Assembly: GCA_945992055.1 (NCBI GenBank)
Contig: CAMFVG010000065.1
Location: 1-44,804, forward strand
Length of the DNA stretch: 44,804 nucleotides
Direction: 5' to 3'
Origin: an uncultured Clostridia bacterium
GTDB taxonomy: Bacteria; Bacillota; Clostridia; Lachnospirales; Lachnospiraceae
In this document: piece after piece, positions 35,578 to 44,804 of the stretch
How the letters are laid out: each line of letters begins with the position of its first letter
How positions within the stretch are numbered: the first letter of the stretch is position 1
Program-made: the position numbers and the translations under genes
Notes under the pieces: model-generated
Database searches by the model: none
What the model was told of the DNA's origin: nothing
The model's input: only the letters and a program-made list of their open reading frames with translations

Positions 35578-37494
35578 TTATTCGATTGTTTCCAAATCCT
35601 TTAACCAGAGATTTGCGCACGCGTCACTCGGCATACGAAGATCTCCTCGTGGTGATACGCCTACACTTCCCACTTTCGGTCCATCCGGCAGGCAGGAACG
35701 CTTGAACTGTTGCATAAAGAATCGTCGATAAAAAGTCTTCAACCATTTCAGGATCGTTTCCTTGTCATACACATCTGCAAACGCCTCCTTCGCCAAACGA
35801 TAAATCTTGCTCGGCTCATATCCGAAGCGAAGGATATAGTACAAATAAAAATCATGCAACTCGTATGGTCCCACCAAGTCTTCTGTCTTTTGTGCAATCT
35901 CTCCATCCTTCGGCGGAAGCAATTCCGGACTCACCGGGGTATCAAGCACATCCAAAAGAACGGCACAAAGTTCTTCATCTTTACAGGTATCTGCATAATA
36001 GCGCACCAAATGGCGCACCAATGTTTTTGGAATCGAACCATTTACTCCATACATGGACATATGGTCACCATTGTAGGTAGCCCATCCAAGTGCCAGTTCC
36101 GACATATCGCCCGTTCCAATCACCATGCCACTCGTCATATTGGCAATGTCCATAAGGACTTGGGTTCTCTCCCTAGCCTGTGCGTTCTCAAAGGTCACGT
36201 CATGTTTCTCTTCCGGCTGTCCAATATCTCTAAAATGCGTTCTTACCGCTTCTTTGATATTGACTTCCTTTAGCGTAGCGCCAAGTTTCTGTGTCATCTT
36301 GCATGCATTCTGATAGGTTCTATCCGTAGTTCCAAAGCATGGCATCGTTACGCAAGTAATCTTATCCCTTTCCACGCCAAGCATGTCAAATGCTTTTGCT
36401 ATAACTAGTAGCGCCAGTGTAGAATCTAAACCACCGGAAATTCCTATCACTGCACTTTTGCAGTGGGCGTGTTCCAATCGTTTCTTTAAGCCCATGGCCT
36501 GAATCATCAAAATCTCTTCACAGCGTTTCTCGCGCTCTGTATCACTACTTGGTACAAATGGCATTGGCTCAAAAGTTCTGGTAAGCTTTGTCTCTTCCAC
36601 ACATAAGGAGAATGGAATTTCTATAAAGTTTTGTGCCTCCTCATCCACTTGGAAGGTTGTGTTTTTGCGGCGTTCTCCAATGATGCGGTCCACATCTATT
36701 TCGCTGTAAATGGTCTCGTTCACAAAACGGGTGGACTCTTTTAAAACCACTCCATTTTCCGCGATGATGTTATGGCCGCCATATACAACATCTGTAGTGG
36801 ATTCTCCTTCCCCTGCATTGGCGTAAACATACCCGGAGATGATTCTTGCAGACTGCCCTTCGATTAGCTTCATGCGATAATCATCTTTTCCAACCGCCTC
36901 CGCACTTGCAGAGCAATTTAGTATCAAGGTTGCCCCCGCCTGTGCAGCGCGTACGCTCGGTGGCATAGGCGCCCATACGTCCTCGCACACTTCCGCCGAA
37001 ACTACCAAATTTGGCATCTCATCACAAGAAAACAGTAATTGTGGTCCAAACGGAATTTCATCCTCCCCATAAGGAATCCACTCCGGTGATTTTGGTCCCG
37101 GTTCAAACTGCCGCATTTCATAAGCTTCTCCGTAGTTTGGGAGAAACATTTTTGTTATCATTCCAAGAAGTTCCCCATCACACATAACTGCAGCAACATT
37201 ATATAATTTTCCGTGTACAGAATATGGAAGTCCTACAGCAATCAAAGCATCTTTCCCTTCTGTATATGCCACAATTTCATCTAATGCACACTCTGCCTCT
37301 TTCACCAAGATGCTTTGCGCAAACAAATCTCCACAGGTATATCCAGTCACACACAGTTCAGGAAACACGATCACTTTTGCCCCGTTTGAAATAGTCTCAT
37401 CAATCAAACGGAAAATCTCATTTTTATTATACTCCACATCTGCCACTCTCACATTTGGAGTGACTGCAGCTACTTTTACAAATCCTTGTTTCAT
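35578..37494 (-). CDS. nadE: NAD(+) synthase, glutamine-dependent
   Basis: N-terminal nitrilase domain (FPELCVTGYTCGDLF, CEDVWAP) plus GISGGLDSTLALLV and TGDMSELALGWATYNGDHMSMY. Confidence 0.96.
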   Translation of the reverse strand: MKQGFVKVAAVTPNVRVADVEYNKNEIFRLIDETISNGAKVIVFPELCVTGYTCGDLFAQSILVKEAECALDEIVAYTEGKDALIAVGLPYSVHGKLYNVAAVMCDGELLGMITKMFLPNYGEAYEMRQFEPGPKSPEWIPYGEDEIPFGPQLLFSCDEMPNLVVSAEVCEDVWAPMPPSVRAAQAGATLILNCSASAEAVGKDDYRMKLIEGQSARIISGYVYANAGEGESTTDVVYGGHNIIAENGVVLKESTRFVNETIYSEIDVDRIIGERRKNTTFQVDEEAQNFIEIPFSLCVEETKLTRTFEPMPFVPSSDTEREKRCEEILMIQAMGLKKRLEHAHCKSAVIGISGGLDSTLALLVIAKAFDMLGVERDKITCVTMPCFGTTDRTYQNACKMTQKLGATLKEVNIKEAVRTHFRDIGQPEEKHDVTFENAQARERTQVLMDIANMTSGMVIGTGDMSELALGWATYNGDHMSMYGVNGSIPKTLVRHLVRYYADTCKDEELCAVLLDVLDTPVSPELLPPKDGEIAQKTEDLVGPYELHDFYLYYILRFGYEPSKIYRLAKEAFADVYDKETILKWLKTFYRRFFMQQFKRSCLPDGPKVGSVGVSPRGDLRMPSDACANLWLKDLETIE

Positions 37495-37503
37495 GGAAGC
37501 CTC

Positions 37504-38382
37504 CTATCTGCTTTTCTTCAAAATCTCTTTCAACTCGTCAACCGTAAACTCATAACTTGTATTACAGAAATGACAGTGCATTTCTATTGTCTTTCCTTCA
37601 TCAATCATTTCCTGAATATCTTTTTTCCCAATACTGATCAATGCCTTCTCTACACGATTCTTGGAACAATTGCAAACAAAGTTTGTATCCATTCTGTCCG
37701 TGTACTCCACATCCATGCCTTCCAAAACAGTCTCTAAAATCTGTTCCGGCGACATGCCCTTATCCAGCATTGTCGTAACAGGTTCCAGCTTTGCAATATT
37801 TTCTTCCAACTTGTCCACCACTGCATCTTCTACAAATGGCATAACCTGAATGATAAATCCTCCTGCCTGTTTGACCGTATTATCTTTTTCCATCAAGACA
37901 CCCAATCCTACCGACGATGGCACTTGTTCGGATGTCGCAAAATAGTAAGTCAAATCTTCCGCAATCTCACTAGTTGTCAAAATCGTCTGGCCCACATAAG
38001 GTTCTTTGAGTCCCATATCCTTGATGACATTTAGGACGCCCAGGCCCAAGGCATTGGCTACATCTAGTTTCCCTTGCTTACTTGGTGGAAGCATGACGTT
38101 TGGATTTTCCACATAACCCTTTACATTTCCCATTACATCCGCCGTCACAGTCAATCCTCCGATTGGACCGTCACACTTGATTTGAATGGTGAGCATGTCT
38201 TTTTCATTTTTCATCATACTTCCCATCATGGTGCCCGCAGTCAGAAGTCTGCCTAATGCTGCTGTCGCAACCGGGCTCGTATTATGTGCTGCCCTCGCAT
38301 TCTCTACTACCTCTCTTGTGGTTGCCGCAAAGGCCCGCACTTGATTGTTTGCAGCGATTGCTCTAACAATATAATCACTCAT
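37504..38382 (-). CDS. hslO: Redox-regulated chaperone Hsp33
   Basis: MSDYIVRAIAANNQVRAFAATTREVVE...FVCNCSKNRVEKAL...EMHCHFCNTSYEF (CxC/CxxC). Confidence 0.96.
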   Translation of the reverse strand: MSDYIVRAIAANNQVRAFAATTREVVENARAAHNTSPVATAALGRLLTAGTMMGSMMKNEKDMLTIQIKCDGPIGGLTVTADVMGNVKGYVENPNVMLPPSKQGKLDVANALGLGVLNVIKDMGLKEPYVGQTILTTSEIAEDLTYYFATSEQVPSSVGLGVLMEKDNTVKQAGGFIIQVMPFVEDAVVDKLEENIAKLEPVTTMLDKGMSPEQILETVLEGMDVEYTDRMDTNFVCNCSKNRVEKALISIGKKDIQEMIDEGKTIEMHCHFCNTSYEFTVDELKEILKKSR

Positions 38383-38384
38383 TC

Positions 38385-39140
38385 TTATTTTCCTTTCTCT
38401 CTCGCCACCACATAGATTCTCTCGCTCTGATCCGTCGGTGCATTTTTGGTAAACGCATCGTATGCGGTGATATATTCTAATCCCGATTCGTGTAATAATT
38501 TCTGAATCGTTTCTAACTCGTAAGCTTTCTGAAAATGTGTTTCTTGGTATTTATGATACAGTTTGGAATCTGCTTCTTTGATAAAAAGACTGAGTTCGTA
38601 CTCATTGATACCTTCCTCTTCATAGTAATAATTATCCCAAATAAAACTACACTCTTCTCGATCTTCTGCTATGGTTTGATTTCCCATAACTTCTCGGTAC
38701 TTATACACCGTATTAAAATCAAACACGAAAATTCCTTGTGGGTCCAGATAATTATTCACCAGACGAAATACTTCTTTTAAATCCGACTCGTCCTGTATAT
38801 AGTTGATCGAATCGCAGATACTTATGACTGCCTTTACAGTACCATACAGTTCAAACGCTCGCATATCCTGCAGAAGATACAGAATATCGTTGCCCGATTT
38901 TACGCGTTTGTCCATGGCAATGTCCAGCATTTCTTCGGAATTGTCGATCCCTATCATATCATAACCTGCAGTTGCCAAAAGTTCCGTCATACTACCGGTT
39001 CCGCAACCAAGGTCTGCAATTAATCCGTCATGGACACCATATTCTTTTAACAAACCTATTAAGTATTCTGCCCACTCTTCATATGGAATATTATCCATAA
39101 ATGTGTCATACACAGAAGCAAAACTTGTATATGCATCCAT
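38385..39140 (-). CDS. Class I SAM-dependent methyltransferase
   Basis: VYDTFMDNIPYEEWAEYL...LIADLGCGTGSMTELLATAGYDMIGIDNSEEML. Confidence 0.9.
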   Translation of the reverse strand: MDAYTSFASVYDTFMDNIPYEEWAEYLIGLLKEYGVHDGLIADLGCGTGSMTELLATAGYDMIGIDNSEEMLDIAMDKRVKSGNDILYLLQDMRAFELYGTVKAVISICDSINYIQDESDLKEVFRLVNNYLDPQGIFVFDFNTVYKYREVMGNQTIAEDREECSFIWDNYYYEEEGINEYELSLFIKEADSKLYHKYQETHFQKAYELETIQKLLHESGLEYITAYDAFTKNAPTDQSERIYVVAREKGK

Positions 39141-39233
39141 AAACCTGTTTCGTCCTTTACACGCATTTTCTTACCAATGGATTGTATCACACAATAAAGT
39201 TTCTGTCCAATATTGCAATATTTCTTAATCACA

Positions 39234-39271
39234 AAAAAATGAAGGATACCCTTTACGGGTTCCTTCATTCT
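39234..39271 (-). terminator. Terminator downstream of degV
   Basis: Minus strand AATGAAGGAACCCgtaaaGGGTATCCTTCATT then TTTTT. Confidence 0.8.
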
Positions 39272-39275
39272 GTAC

Positions 39276-40106
39276 TTATCCTTCGAATCCAACCAAAAGA
39301 CCGCCTCGCTCTGCATAGAAACTGCACAATCCTTTGGTGGTGCCGATACGAACATCTGCACTTTGATATTCTTTTCGAATCAAGCTCTTTAGTTGCAAGG
39401 CCGCTTCCTCATTAAAGCAATGGTCAATAATAACCTTGCCGCCTCGGTATCCTAATTCTTTCATGTTTTTAACAAGCGAAAGAATGGCTTTCTTCTCGCC
39501 TCTGGCCTTATCCTTCTGTTCCAATGTACCTTCCTCACTGGCACGTCCTACCACATGGATACCTAAAATGCCTGCTATCTTGGCTACTGCTAGACTCACA
39601 CGTCCATTGTTCGCCAAATTCGTAAGAGACTTTAAGCAGAACACCAAAAAGGTTCTCTTTCGATACTGCTCGATTGCCTCACAGATTTCTTCAAACGCTT
39701 TTCCCTCTGCGATAAGTGCCTGCAGTTTTTCCACAATAATCTTCATCTCCGGCCCCGTAGATAAAGAATCAATAATATATACTTTTCGCTCCGGATGTTC
39801 TGACTCATAGGTCTCCTTTGCTACCATTGCCGAATTATAGCATCCGGATAAATTACTAGTAATTGTAATGCCCAAAACCCAATCGGCATCTCCAAATGCA
39901 TCCATCCATTCCCCAACACCCGGACATGCACTACCTGAACGACCCCGATATTCTGCCAAATCCTCTGTCATGCTCTTTACATCCAGCATTTCATCATCTA
40001 TATACTCTGCATTGTCCGTCATTATCTTCAAAGGAACAGAAACAATGCTTTTATCCTCTGTAGTCTGTAAATCTGCACTTGAATCTGCCACAATTCTTAC
40101 TTTCAT
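39276..40106 (-). CDS. DegV family fatty-acid-binding protein
   Basis: VRIVADSSADLQ...VPLKIMTDNAEYIDDEML...ITSNLSGCYNSA...VYIIDSLSTGPEM. Confidence 0.94.
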   Translation of the reverse strand: MKVRIVADSSADLQTTEDKSIVSVPLKIMTDNAEYIDDEMLDVKSMTEDLAEYRGRSGSACPGVGEWMDAFGDADWVLGITITSNLSGCYNSAMVAKETYESEHPERKVYIIDSLSTGPEMKIIVEKLQALIAEGKAFEEICEAIEQYRKRTFLVFCLKSLTNLANNGRVSLAVAKIAGILGIHVVGRASEEGTLEQKDKARGEKKAILSLVKNMKELGYRGGKVIIDHCFNEEAALQLKSLIRKEYQSADVRIGTTKGLCSFYAERGGLLVGFEG

Positions 40107-40148
40107 AATATACCTTCTTTCGTCATAAATTTCCGAAAAACCACTTCA

Positions 40149-40169
40149 TCGGTTTTTCAAAAACCGATT
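40149..40169. repeat. Inverted repeat in degV 5' region
   Basis: ATCGGTTTTT-c-AAAAACCGAT. Confidence 0.7.
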
Positions 40170-40178
40170 ATATAAAAT

Positions 40179-40240
40179 ATGTTACCACTTTTGCATATAA
40201 ACGTCAAGGTCTTGACTGAAAAAAAGAAAAAAAGTAAAAT
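40179..40240. promoter_or_regulatory. Back-to-back divergent promoters of degV (-) and DUF1836 (+) with a palindrome spanning both -35 elements
   Basis: Plus: TTGACT 40212-40217, 17 nt, TAAAAT 40235-40240. Minus: TTGACG 40202-40207, 17 nt, TAACAT 40179-40184. Palindrome GTCAAGGTCTTGAC 40203-40216. Confidence 0.6.
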
Positions 40241-40247
40241 AAATAGT

Positions 40248-40766
40248 ATGAAAGATGAACTTAAAAAACAGATGGCAAAAGCCATCGAAAATTTCCATAT
40301 GCCAAGATATAATGAACTTCCAAACGGTGGTTTATATTTGGAACAAACAACTCAATATATTAACGGTGTGTTGGCCCCTCTTGGTTGCATCGAATTGACT
40401 TCTTCCATGATAAGCAATTATGTAAAGAAAGGAATTATCGCATCTCCGGTAAAAAAGCTCTACTATGCAGAGCAAATCGCTTATCTGTTTTACATCGCAA
40501 TTGCCAAGAACATCCTGTCTTTAGAACACATTGTTCAGTTACGTGAAATGCAGGAAAAATCATATCCGAAAGAAATCGCATATGACTACTTGTGCGAAGA
40601 ATTTGAAAACATCTTATTTCATGTCTTTGGTCTAAAAGATACTATTGCGGATATCGGCCATACAAAAAGCGATGAAAAAGCACTGTTTCGAGAAGTGATT
40701 GTAGCCGCTTCCAACAGCATTCATTTAACCAGTTGTTTTAACGCATTGAAAAACTGTGGCGAATAA
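40248..40766 (+). CDS. DUF1836 domain protein (HTH/MerR-like)
   Basis: MKDELKKQMAKAIENFHMPRYNELPNGGLYLEQTTQYINGVL...TSSMISNYVKKGIIASPVKKLYYAEQIAYL. Confidence 0.85.
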   Translation: MKDELKKQMAKAIENFHMPRYNELPNGGLYLEQTTQYINGVLAPLGCIELTSSMISNYVKKGIIASPVKKLYYAEQIAYLFYIAIAKNILSLEHIVQLREMQEKSYPKEIAYDYLCEEFENILFHVFGLKDTIADIGHTKSDEKALFREVIVAASNSIHLTSCFNALKNCGE

Positions 40767-40782
40767 CGCCACAGTTCTTTTT
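40752..40782. terminator. Bidirectional terminator between DUF1836 and the ABC exporter
   Basis: AACTGTGGCG-aataa-CGCCACAGTT-cTTTTTaT. Confidence 0.85.
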
Positions 40783-42685
40783 ATGCCTCTATCGCATTTC
40801 CTGTATATAACTGATAGTATTTTCCTTTTTCTTCGATTAATTGCTCATGGGTTCCTCGTTCTATAATACGTCCCTGTTCGAGTACCATGATACAGTCTGA
40901 ATTTCGAACCGTAGAAAGTCGATGGGCAATCACAAACGTGGTTCTGCCCTTCATCAGTTTATCCATACCATCCTGTACGATACGCTCTGTTCTTGTATCA
41001 ATCGAACTTGTGGCCTCATCCAAAATCAAAACCGGAGGATCCGCAATGGCCGCACGGGCAATGGCAAGGAGCTGTCTCTGTCCCTGACTCAAATTCGCGC
41101 CATCCCCAATCAGCATCGTATCATACCCTTTTGGCAAACGCCTTATAAATCCATCCGCATTGGCAAGCTTTGCTGCTGCATAGATTTCCTCTTCCGTGGC
41201 ATTTAACTTTCCATAACGAATATTGTCCTTCACAGTCCCCGTAAACAGATGGGTATCCTGTAACACAATTCCTAATGAACGCCGGAGGTCTGCTTTCTTA
41301 ATCTTATTAACGTTAATACCGTCATAACGTATCTTTCCATCCTGAATGTCGTAAAACCGATTGATCAAGTTGGTAATCGTCGTTTTCCCTGCACCCGTAG
41401 AACCCACGAAAGCAATTTTTTGTCCCGGAGTAGCATACAGTTTCACATCATGAAGTACCATCTTCTCATCCGTATACCCAAAGTCTACACCGTCAAATAC
41501 GATATCTCCCTTGACTTCTACATAGTCCACGCTACCATCCGCCTGATGGGTATGCTTCCATGCCCAACGCCCGGTTCTTTCCTCACATTCTGTGAGTTGG
41601 CCATTGACTTCCTTTGCATTGACAAGCACTACATATCCATTGTCTGCCTCTACCTCTTCATCCAGAAGGAGGAACACACGCTCTGCACCGGCCAATGCCA
41701 TAACAATGGAATTAAACTGCTGACTAACCTGGTTAATCGGCATACTAAAGCTCTTATTGAAAGTCAAAAAACTTGCCAGTTTTCCTAATGTAAATCCCCA
41801 TACATTTCCAAGTGCCAAAGTTCCACCAACAATGGCGCAAAGCACATAACTCACATTACCAAGTTGGGCATTAATAGGACCTAATACGTTCGTAAAGGTA
41901 TGTGCCTTATCTGCACTCTCAAACAACTCGTCATTCAGTTTCTTAAACTGTTTCTTATTCTCCTCTTCGCGGCAAAATACCTGGACTACTTTTTGTCCGT
42001 TCATCATCTCCTCAATGAAACCATTGACTTTTCCCAGATTCTTCTGCTGCTGCACAAAGTATTTACCACTGTTTCCAGCCGCATACTTGGTAGCAAATAG
42101 CATAATGCCTATCATAATCAATGTAACAAGTGTCAAAGGAATGCTAAGTATCACCATGCTGGTAAACACACTGACAATCGTGACTGCACTATTTACAATC
42201 TGTGGAATACTTTGACTTACCATCTGCCGTAACGTATCAATGTCATTGGTATATACGGACATGATATCGCCATGTGCATGGGTATCGAAATATTTGATCG
42301 GCAATTTCTGCATATGCTCAAACAGCTCATTTCGCAAATCTTTGAGGCACCCTTGCGTTACATAAATCATAATCAAGTTCTGCAGATAGGTTGCCGCCAC
42401 TCCAACAAGATAAAATCCTGCTACACGCAAAATCGCCATTCCCAGTGGCCCAAAATCCGGAGTGTCCGAAAGTAATAACGGTGCTATATAATCATCAATC
42501 AGGCGTTGCGTAAACAAGGTTCCCTGGACACTGGCCAACACGCTGATAAAAATGAGCGCAATCACTGTCAGGTAATGCCACTTATAAGTTCGAAATACAT
42601 AATTCATTAATCGCATGAAGAGCTTCCCAAGATTTTTCACTTGCGGTTTCATTCCTCTAGGGGGTCTATTCATTGGTCCTGCCAT
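40781..42685 (-). CDS. ABC transporter, fused permease/ATPase (consensus NBD half)
   Basis: GSTGAGKTTITNLINRFYD, LSQGQRQLLAIARA, LILDEATSSIDTRTE, AHRLSTV. Confidence 0.93.
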   Translation of the reverse strand: MAGPMNRPPRGMKPQVKNLGKLFMRLMNYVFRTYKWHYLTVIALIFISVLASVQGTLFTQRLIDDYIAPLLLSDTPDFGPLGMAILRVAGFYLVGVAATYLQNLIMIYVTQGCLKDLRNELFEHMQKLPIKYFDTHAHGDIMSVYTNDIDTLRQMVSQSIPQIVNSAVTIVSVFTSMVILSIPLTLVTLIMIGIMLFATKYAAGNSGKYFVQQQKNLGKVNGFIEEMMNGQKVVQVFCREEENKKQFKKLNDELFESADKAHTFTNVLGPINAQLGNVSYVLCAIVGGTLALGNVWGFTLGKLASFLTFNKSFSMPINQVSQQFNSIVMALAGAERVFLLLDEEVEADNGYVVLVNAKEVNGQLTECEERTGRWAWKHTHQADGSVDYVEVKGDIVFDGVDFGYTDEKMVLHDVKLYATPGQKIAFVGSTGAGKTTITNLINRFYDIQDGKIRYDGINVNKIKKADLRRSLGIVLQDTHLFTGTVKDNIRYGKLNATEEEIYAAAKLANADGFIRRLPKGYDTMLIGDGANLSQGQRQLLAIARAAIADPPVLILDEATSSIDTRTERIVQDGMDKLMKGRTTFVIAHRLSTVRNSDCIMVLEQGRIIERGTHEQLIEEKGKYYQLYTGNAIEA

Positions 42686-42687
42686 AT

Positions 42688-44436
42688 CTACTCACCCACC
42701 CTTTCGTCAAAGTCTCCGCCACCTTTGGTTTGCGTCTCATACACTTCACGGTAAATCTCATTATTGGCAAGCAATTCCTCATGAGTTCCAAATCCGTGCA
42801 CTTGCCCGTCTTCCATCACAATAATACGGTCTGCATTCTGTATGCTGGAAATCCTCTGGGCAATGATAAACTTCGTGGTGTTTGGAATCTCTTCGGCAAA
42901 TGCCTTTCGAATCCTTGCATCTGTGGCTGTGTCTACTGCACTGGTACTGTCATCCAAAATCAAAATCTTTGGTTTTTTCAAAAGTGCTCTTGCAATACAA
43001 AGTCTCTGTTTTTGTCCACCGGACACATTGGTTCCTCCCTGCTCAATATGGGTATGATACCCATCTGGAAATCGCATAATAAAATCATCTGCACAGGCTT
43101 GTCGGCATGCTTCCTTACATTCCTCCTCGGTGGCATTCGCATTGCCCCAACGCAGGTTTTCCAAAATGGTCCCCGAAAACAGCACATTATTTTGCAATAC
43201 TACGGACACTTGATTTCGCAAACTTTTTAAATCATATGCTTTTACGTTATATCCGCCAACTAATATTTCTCCCTCTGTTGCGTCGTATAAACGACTGATA
43301 AGATTTACCAAACTAGTCTTTGCACTTCCGGTCGCACCCATCACACCAATGGTTTCCCCAGCATGAATTTTTAAATTAATATCCTTCAGTACCGGTTCCT
43401 CGGAATCCTGCTTATAAGCAAAGTTTACATTTCTAAATTCTACGCTTCCATCCGAAACTTCATAAATCGGTTGCTCCGGATTCGTAATATCACTGCTCTC
43501 ACGTAGTACCTCTGCAATACGTTTCATACTTGCAGAACTCATGGTAATCATAATGAATACCATGGAGAGCATCATTAAACTAGACAAAATATTCATACAA
43601 TATGCCAAGAGACTCATAAGTTCCCCTGTAGTCAGCGTATCCGCCACAATCATCTTCGCACCAATCCAACTAATGAGTAAAATACAACTATATACGGTAA
43701 GTTGCATAATCGGTGCATTGTAGATGATATTTTTCTCGGCCTTCACAAATATCCTGTAGATATTTTCACTTGTTTTTTTGAATTTCGTCGTCTCTTCTTT
43801 TTCACGCACATAGGCCTTTACAACACGAATGGCCGAAACATTTTCCTGCACTGCCGCATTCATCTCATCATACTTCGGAAATGCCTGTTGGAAATACTTG
43901 GTTGCACGCTTCATGATAAAGAATAGCGCAATTCCTAATAAAACCACCGCAATCAAATAAATACTTGCAATCTTTTTATTGATATAAAACGCCATCGCCA
44001 TGGCACAAATCAAACTTGCCGGAGCTCTCGTAAACATACGAAGGCTCATTTGGTACGCCATCTGGATGTGCGTAATATCTGTCGTCAATCGCGTCACCAA
44101 CCCGGCCGTACTGAACTTGTCAATATTCGCAAAAGAAAACGTTTGAATGTGATTAAACAGCTTTTCCCGCAGATTTTTTGCAAATCCGGTAGAAGCTTTC
44201 GCGCCAAAGCGCCCTCCTGCAAGGCCTGCCAAAAGACCAATCACAGCCGCCACTACCATAATAGCGCCAACTTTGTAAATATGTCCGATGTCGCCCTTCT
44301 CTACGCCATGATCAATAATAGAAGCCATCAAGAACGGCACGCTCATCTCCATGGCAACCTCCAAAATCATAAAAAGAGGCGTCACAATGGATGCCTTCTT
44401 ATATTCCTTTACTTCTCGCAATAACAATCGAAGCAT
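42688..44436 (-). CDS. ABC transporter, fused permease/ATPase (degenerate NBD half)
   Basis: GATGSAKTSLVNLISRLYD, VSGGQKQRLCIARALL, LILDDSTSAVDT, AQRISSI. Confidence 0.93.
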   Translation of the reverse strand: MLRLLLREVKEYKKASIVTPLFMILEVAMEMSVPFLMASIIDHGVEKGDIGHIYKVGAIMVVAAVIGLLAGLAGGRFGAKASTGFAKNLREKLFNHIQTFSFANIDKFSTAGLVTRLTTDITHIQMAYQMSLRMFTRAPASLICAMAMAFYINKKIASIYLIAVVLLGIALFFIMKRATKYFQQAFPKYDEMNAAVQENVSAIRVVKAYVREKEETTKFKKTSENIYRIFVKAEKNIIYNAPIMQLTVYSCILLISWIGAKMIVADTLTTGELMSLLAYCMNILSSLMMLSMVFIMITMSSASMKRIAEVLRESSDITNPEQPIYEVSDGSVEFRNVNFAYKQDSEEPVLKDINLKIHAGETIGVMGATGSAKTSLVNLISRLYDATEGEILVGGYNVKAYDLKSLRNQVSVVLQNNVLFSGTILENLRWGNANATEEECKEACRQACADDFIMRFPDGYHTHIEQGGTNVSGGQKQRLCIARALLKKPKILILDDSTSAVDTATDARIRKAFAEEIPNTTKFIIAQRISSIQNADRIIVMEDGQVHGFGTHEELLANNEIYREVYETQTKGGGDFDERVGE

Positions 44437-44506
44437 ACTGTCACTCCCTGTCTGTAATCTTATTTCTATATATTACCATATTTCCCATATCATGATTATG
44501 AAAATT

Positions 44507-44804
44507 TTATGAATTTATCATAGCACATCCTAGTAACACTGCCAAAAACAAGAGATTCGCCATAGTAAAAAACCAAAAGTATTTTCCGCGCAACTGTTTG
44601 AATTCTTTTCCTACATATTTGAAAGAAATCAAACTTGCCATAGAAGCTATCATGGTGCCCAGTCCGCCCAAATTCGTACCCACAATCAAAAGCGCAGATT
44701 CATTCGTAAAACCGGATAACAAAAGGGCTGCCGGGACATTGCTCATAAACTGACTGGCAACAACGCTTACAAGAATTTCATTTCCGTCCATTAATTGTTG
44801 GATG
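44507..44804 (-). CDS. C-terminal part of an ArsB/NhaD-like (ion transporter superfamily) permease; 5' end beyond window
   Basis: QFMSNVPAALLLSGFTNESALLIVGTNLGGLGTMIASMASLISFKYV; frame stays open to the window edge. Confidence 0.7.
   Translation of the reverse strand, partial: IQQLMDGNEILVSVVASQFMSNVPAALLLSGFTNESALLIVGTNLGGLGTMIASMASLISFKYVGKEFKQLRGKYFWFFTMANLLFLAVLLGCAMINS

Overview
This 44.8 kb window is a dense chromosomal segment from a low-GC Firmicute, probably Lachnospiraceae/Clostridia judging by gene content. Most genes lie on the minus strand. The ordinary core runs dprA(partial)-comM, sigK-like (+), U32 peptidase, O-methyltransferase, RNase J, DUF1292, ruvX, ireB, mtaB, an HPr/Crh-like gene (+), thiI, nifS-like, rsmE, prmA, cysE-cysK, fliB-like, endonuclease IV; later thrC, nhaC, NAD synthase, hslO, a methyltransferase, degV, DUF1836 (+), a heterodimeric ABC exporter and a partial permease. 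Two accessory islands stand out. (1) At 18.4-27.1 kb, a promoter drives an untracked 34-aa peptide ORF followed by a giant secreted protein (about 2.7k codons) with five tandem GLUG-type modules and a C-terminal metallo-beta-lactamase fold. A single in-frame TGA interrupts this gene exactly at a Trp position that is TGG in the other four modules. A neighbouring Rpn-family transposase gene carries a premature TAA between its Shine-Dalgarno/ATG and its body, next to a possible decayed gene remnant. (2) At 30.4-35.5 kb there is a sortase-C surface/pilus-like operon with a thioester-domain/Cna-B LPKTG adhesin, two exported proteins sharing a domain, a membrane protein, and a final protein with a non-canonical TPKTG sorting motif. 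Between the islands lies a candidate ~110-nt standalone structured RNA (promoter and terminator visible) at about 29.97-30.08 kb. I also flag a candidate leaderless DUF1836 gene behind symmetric divergent promoters. No rRNA, tRNA, CRISPR array or prophage was recognised. All family assignments are from motif reading, not database searches.
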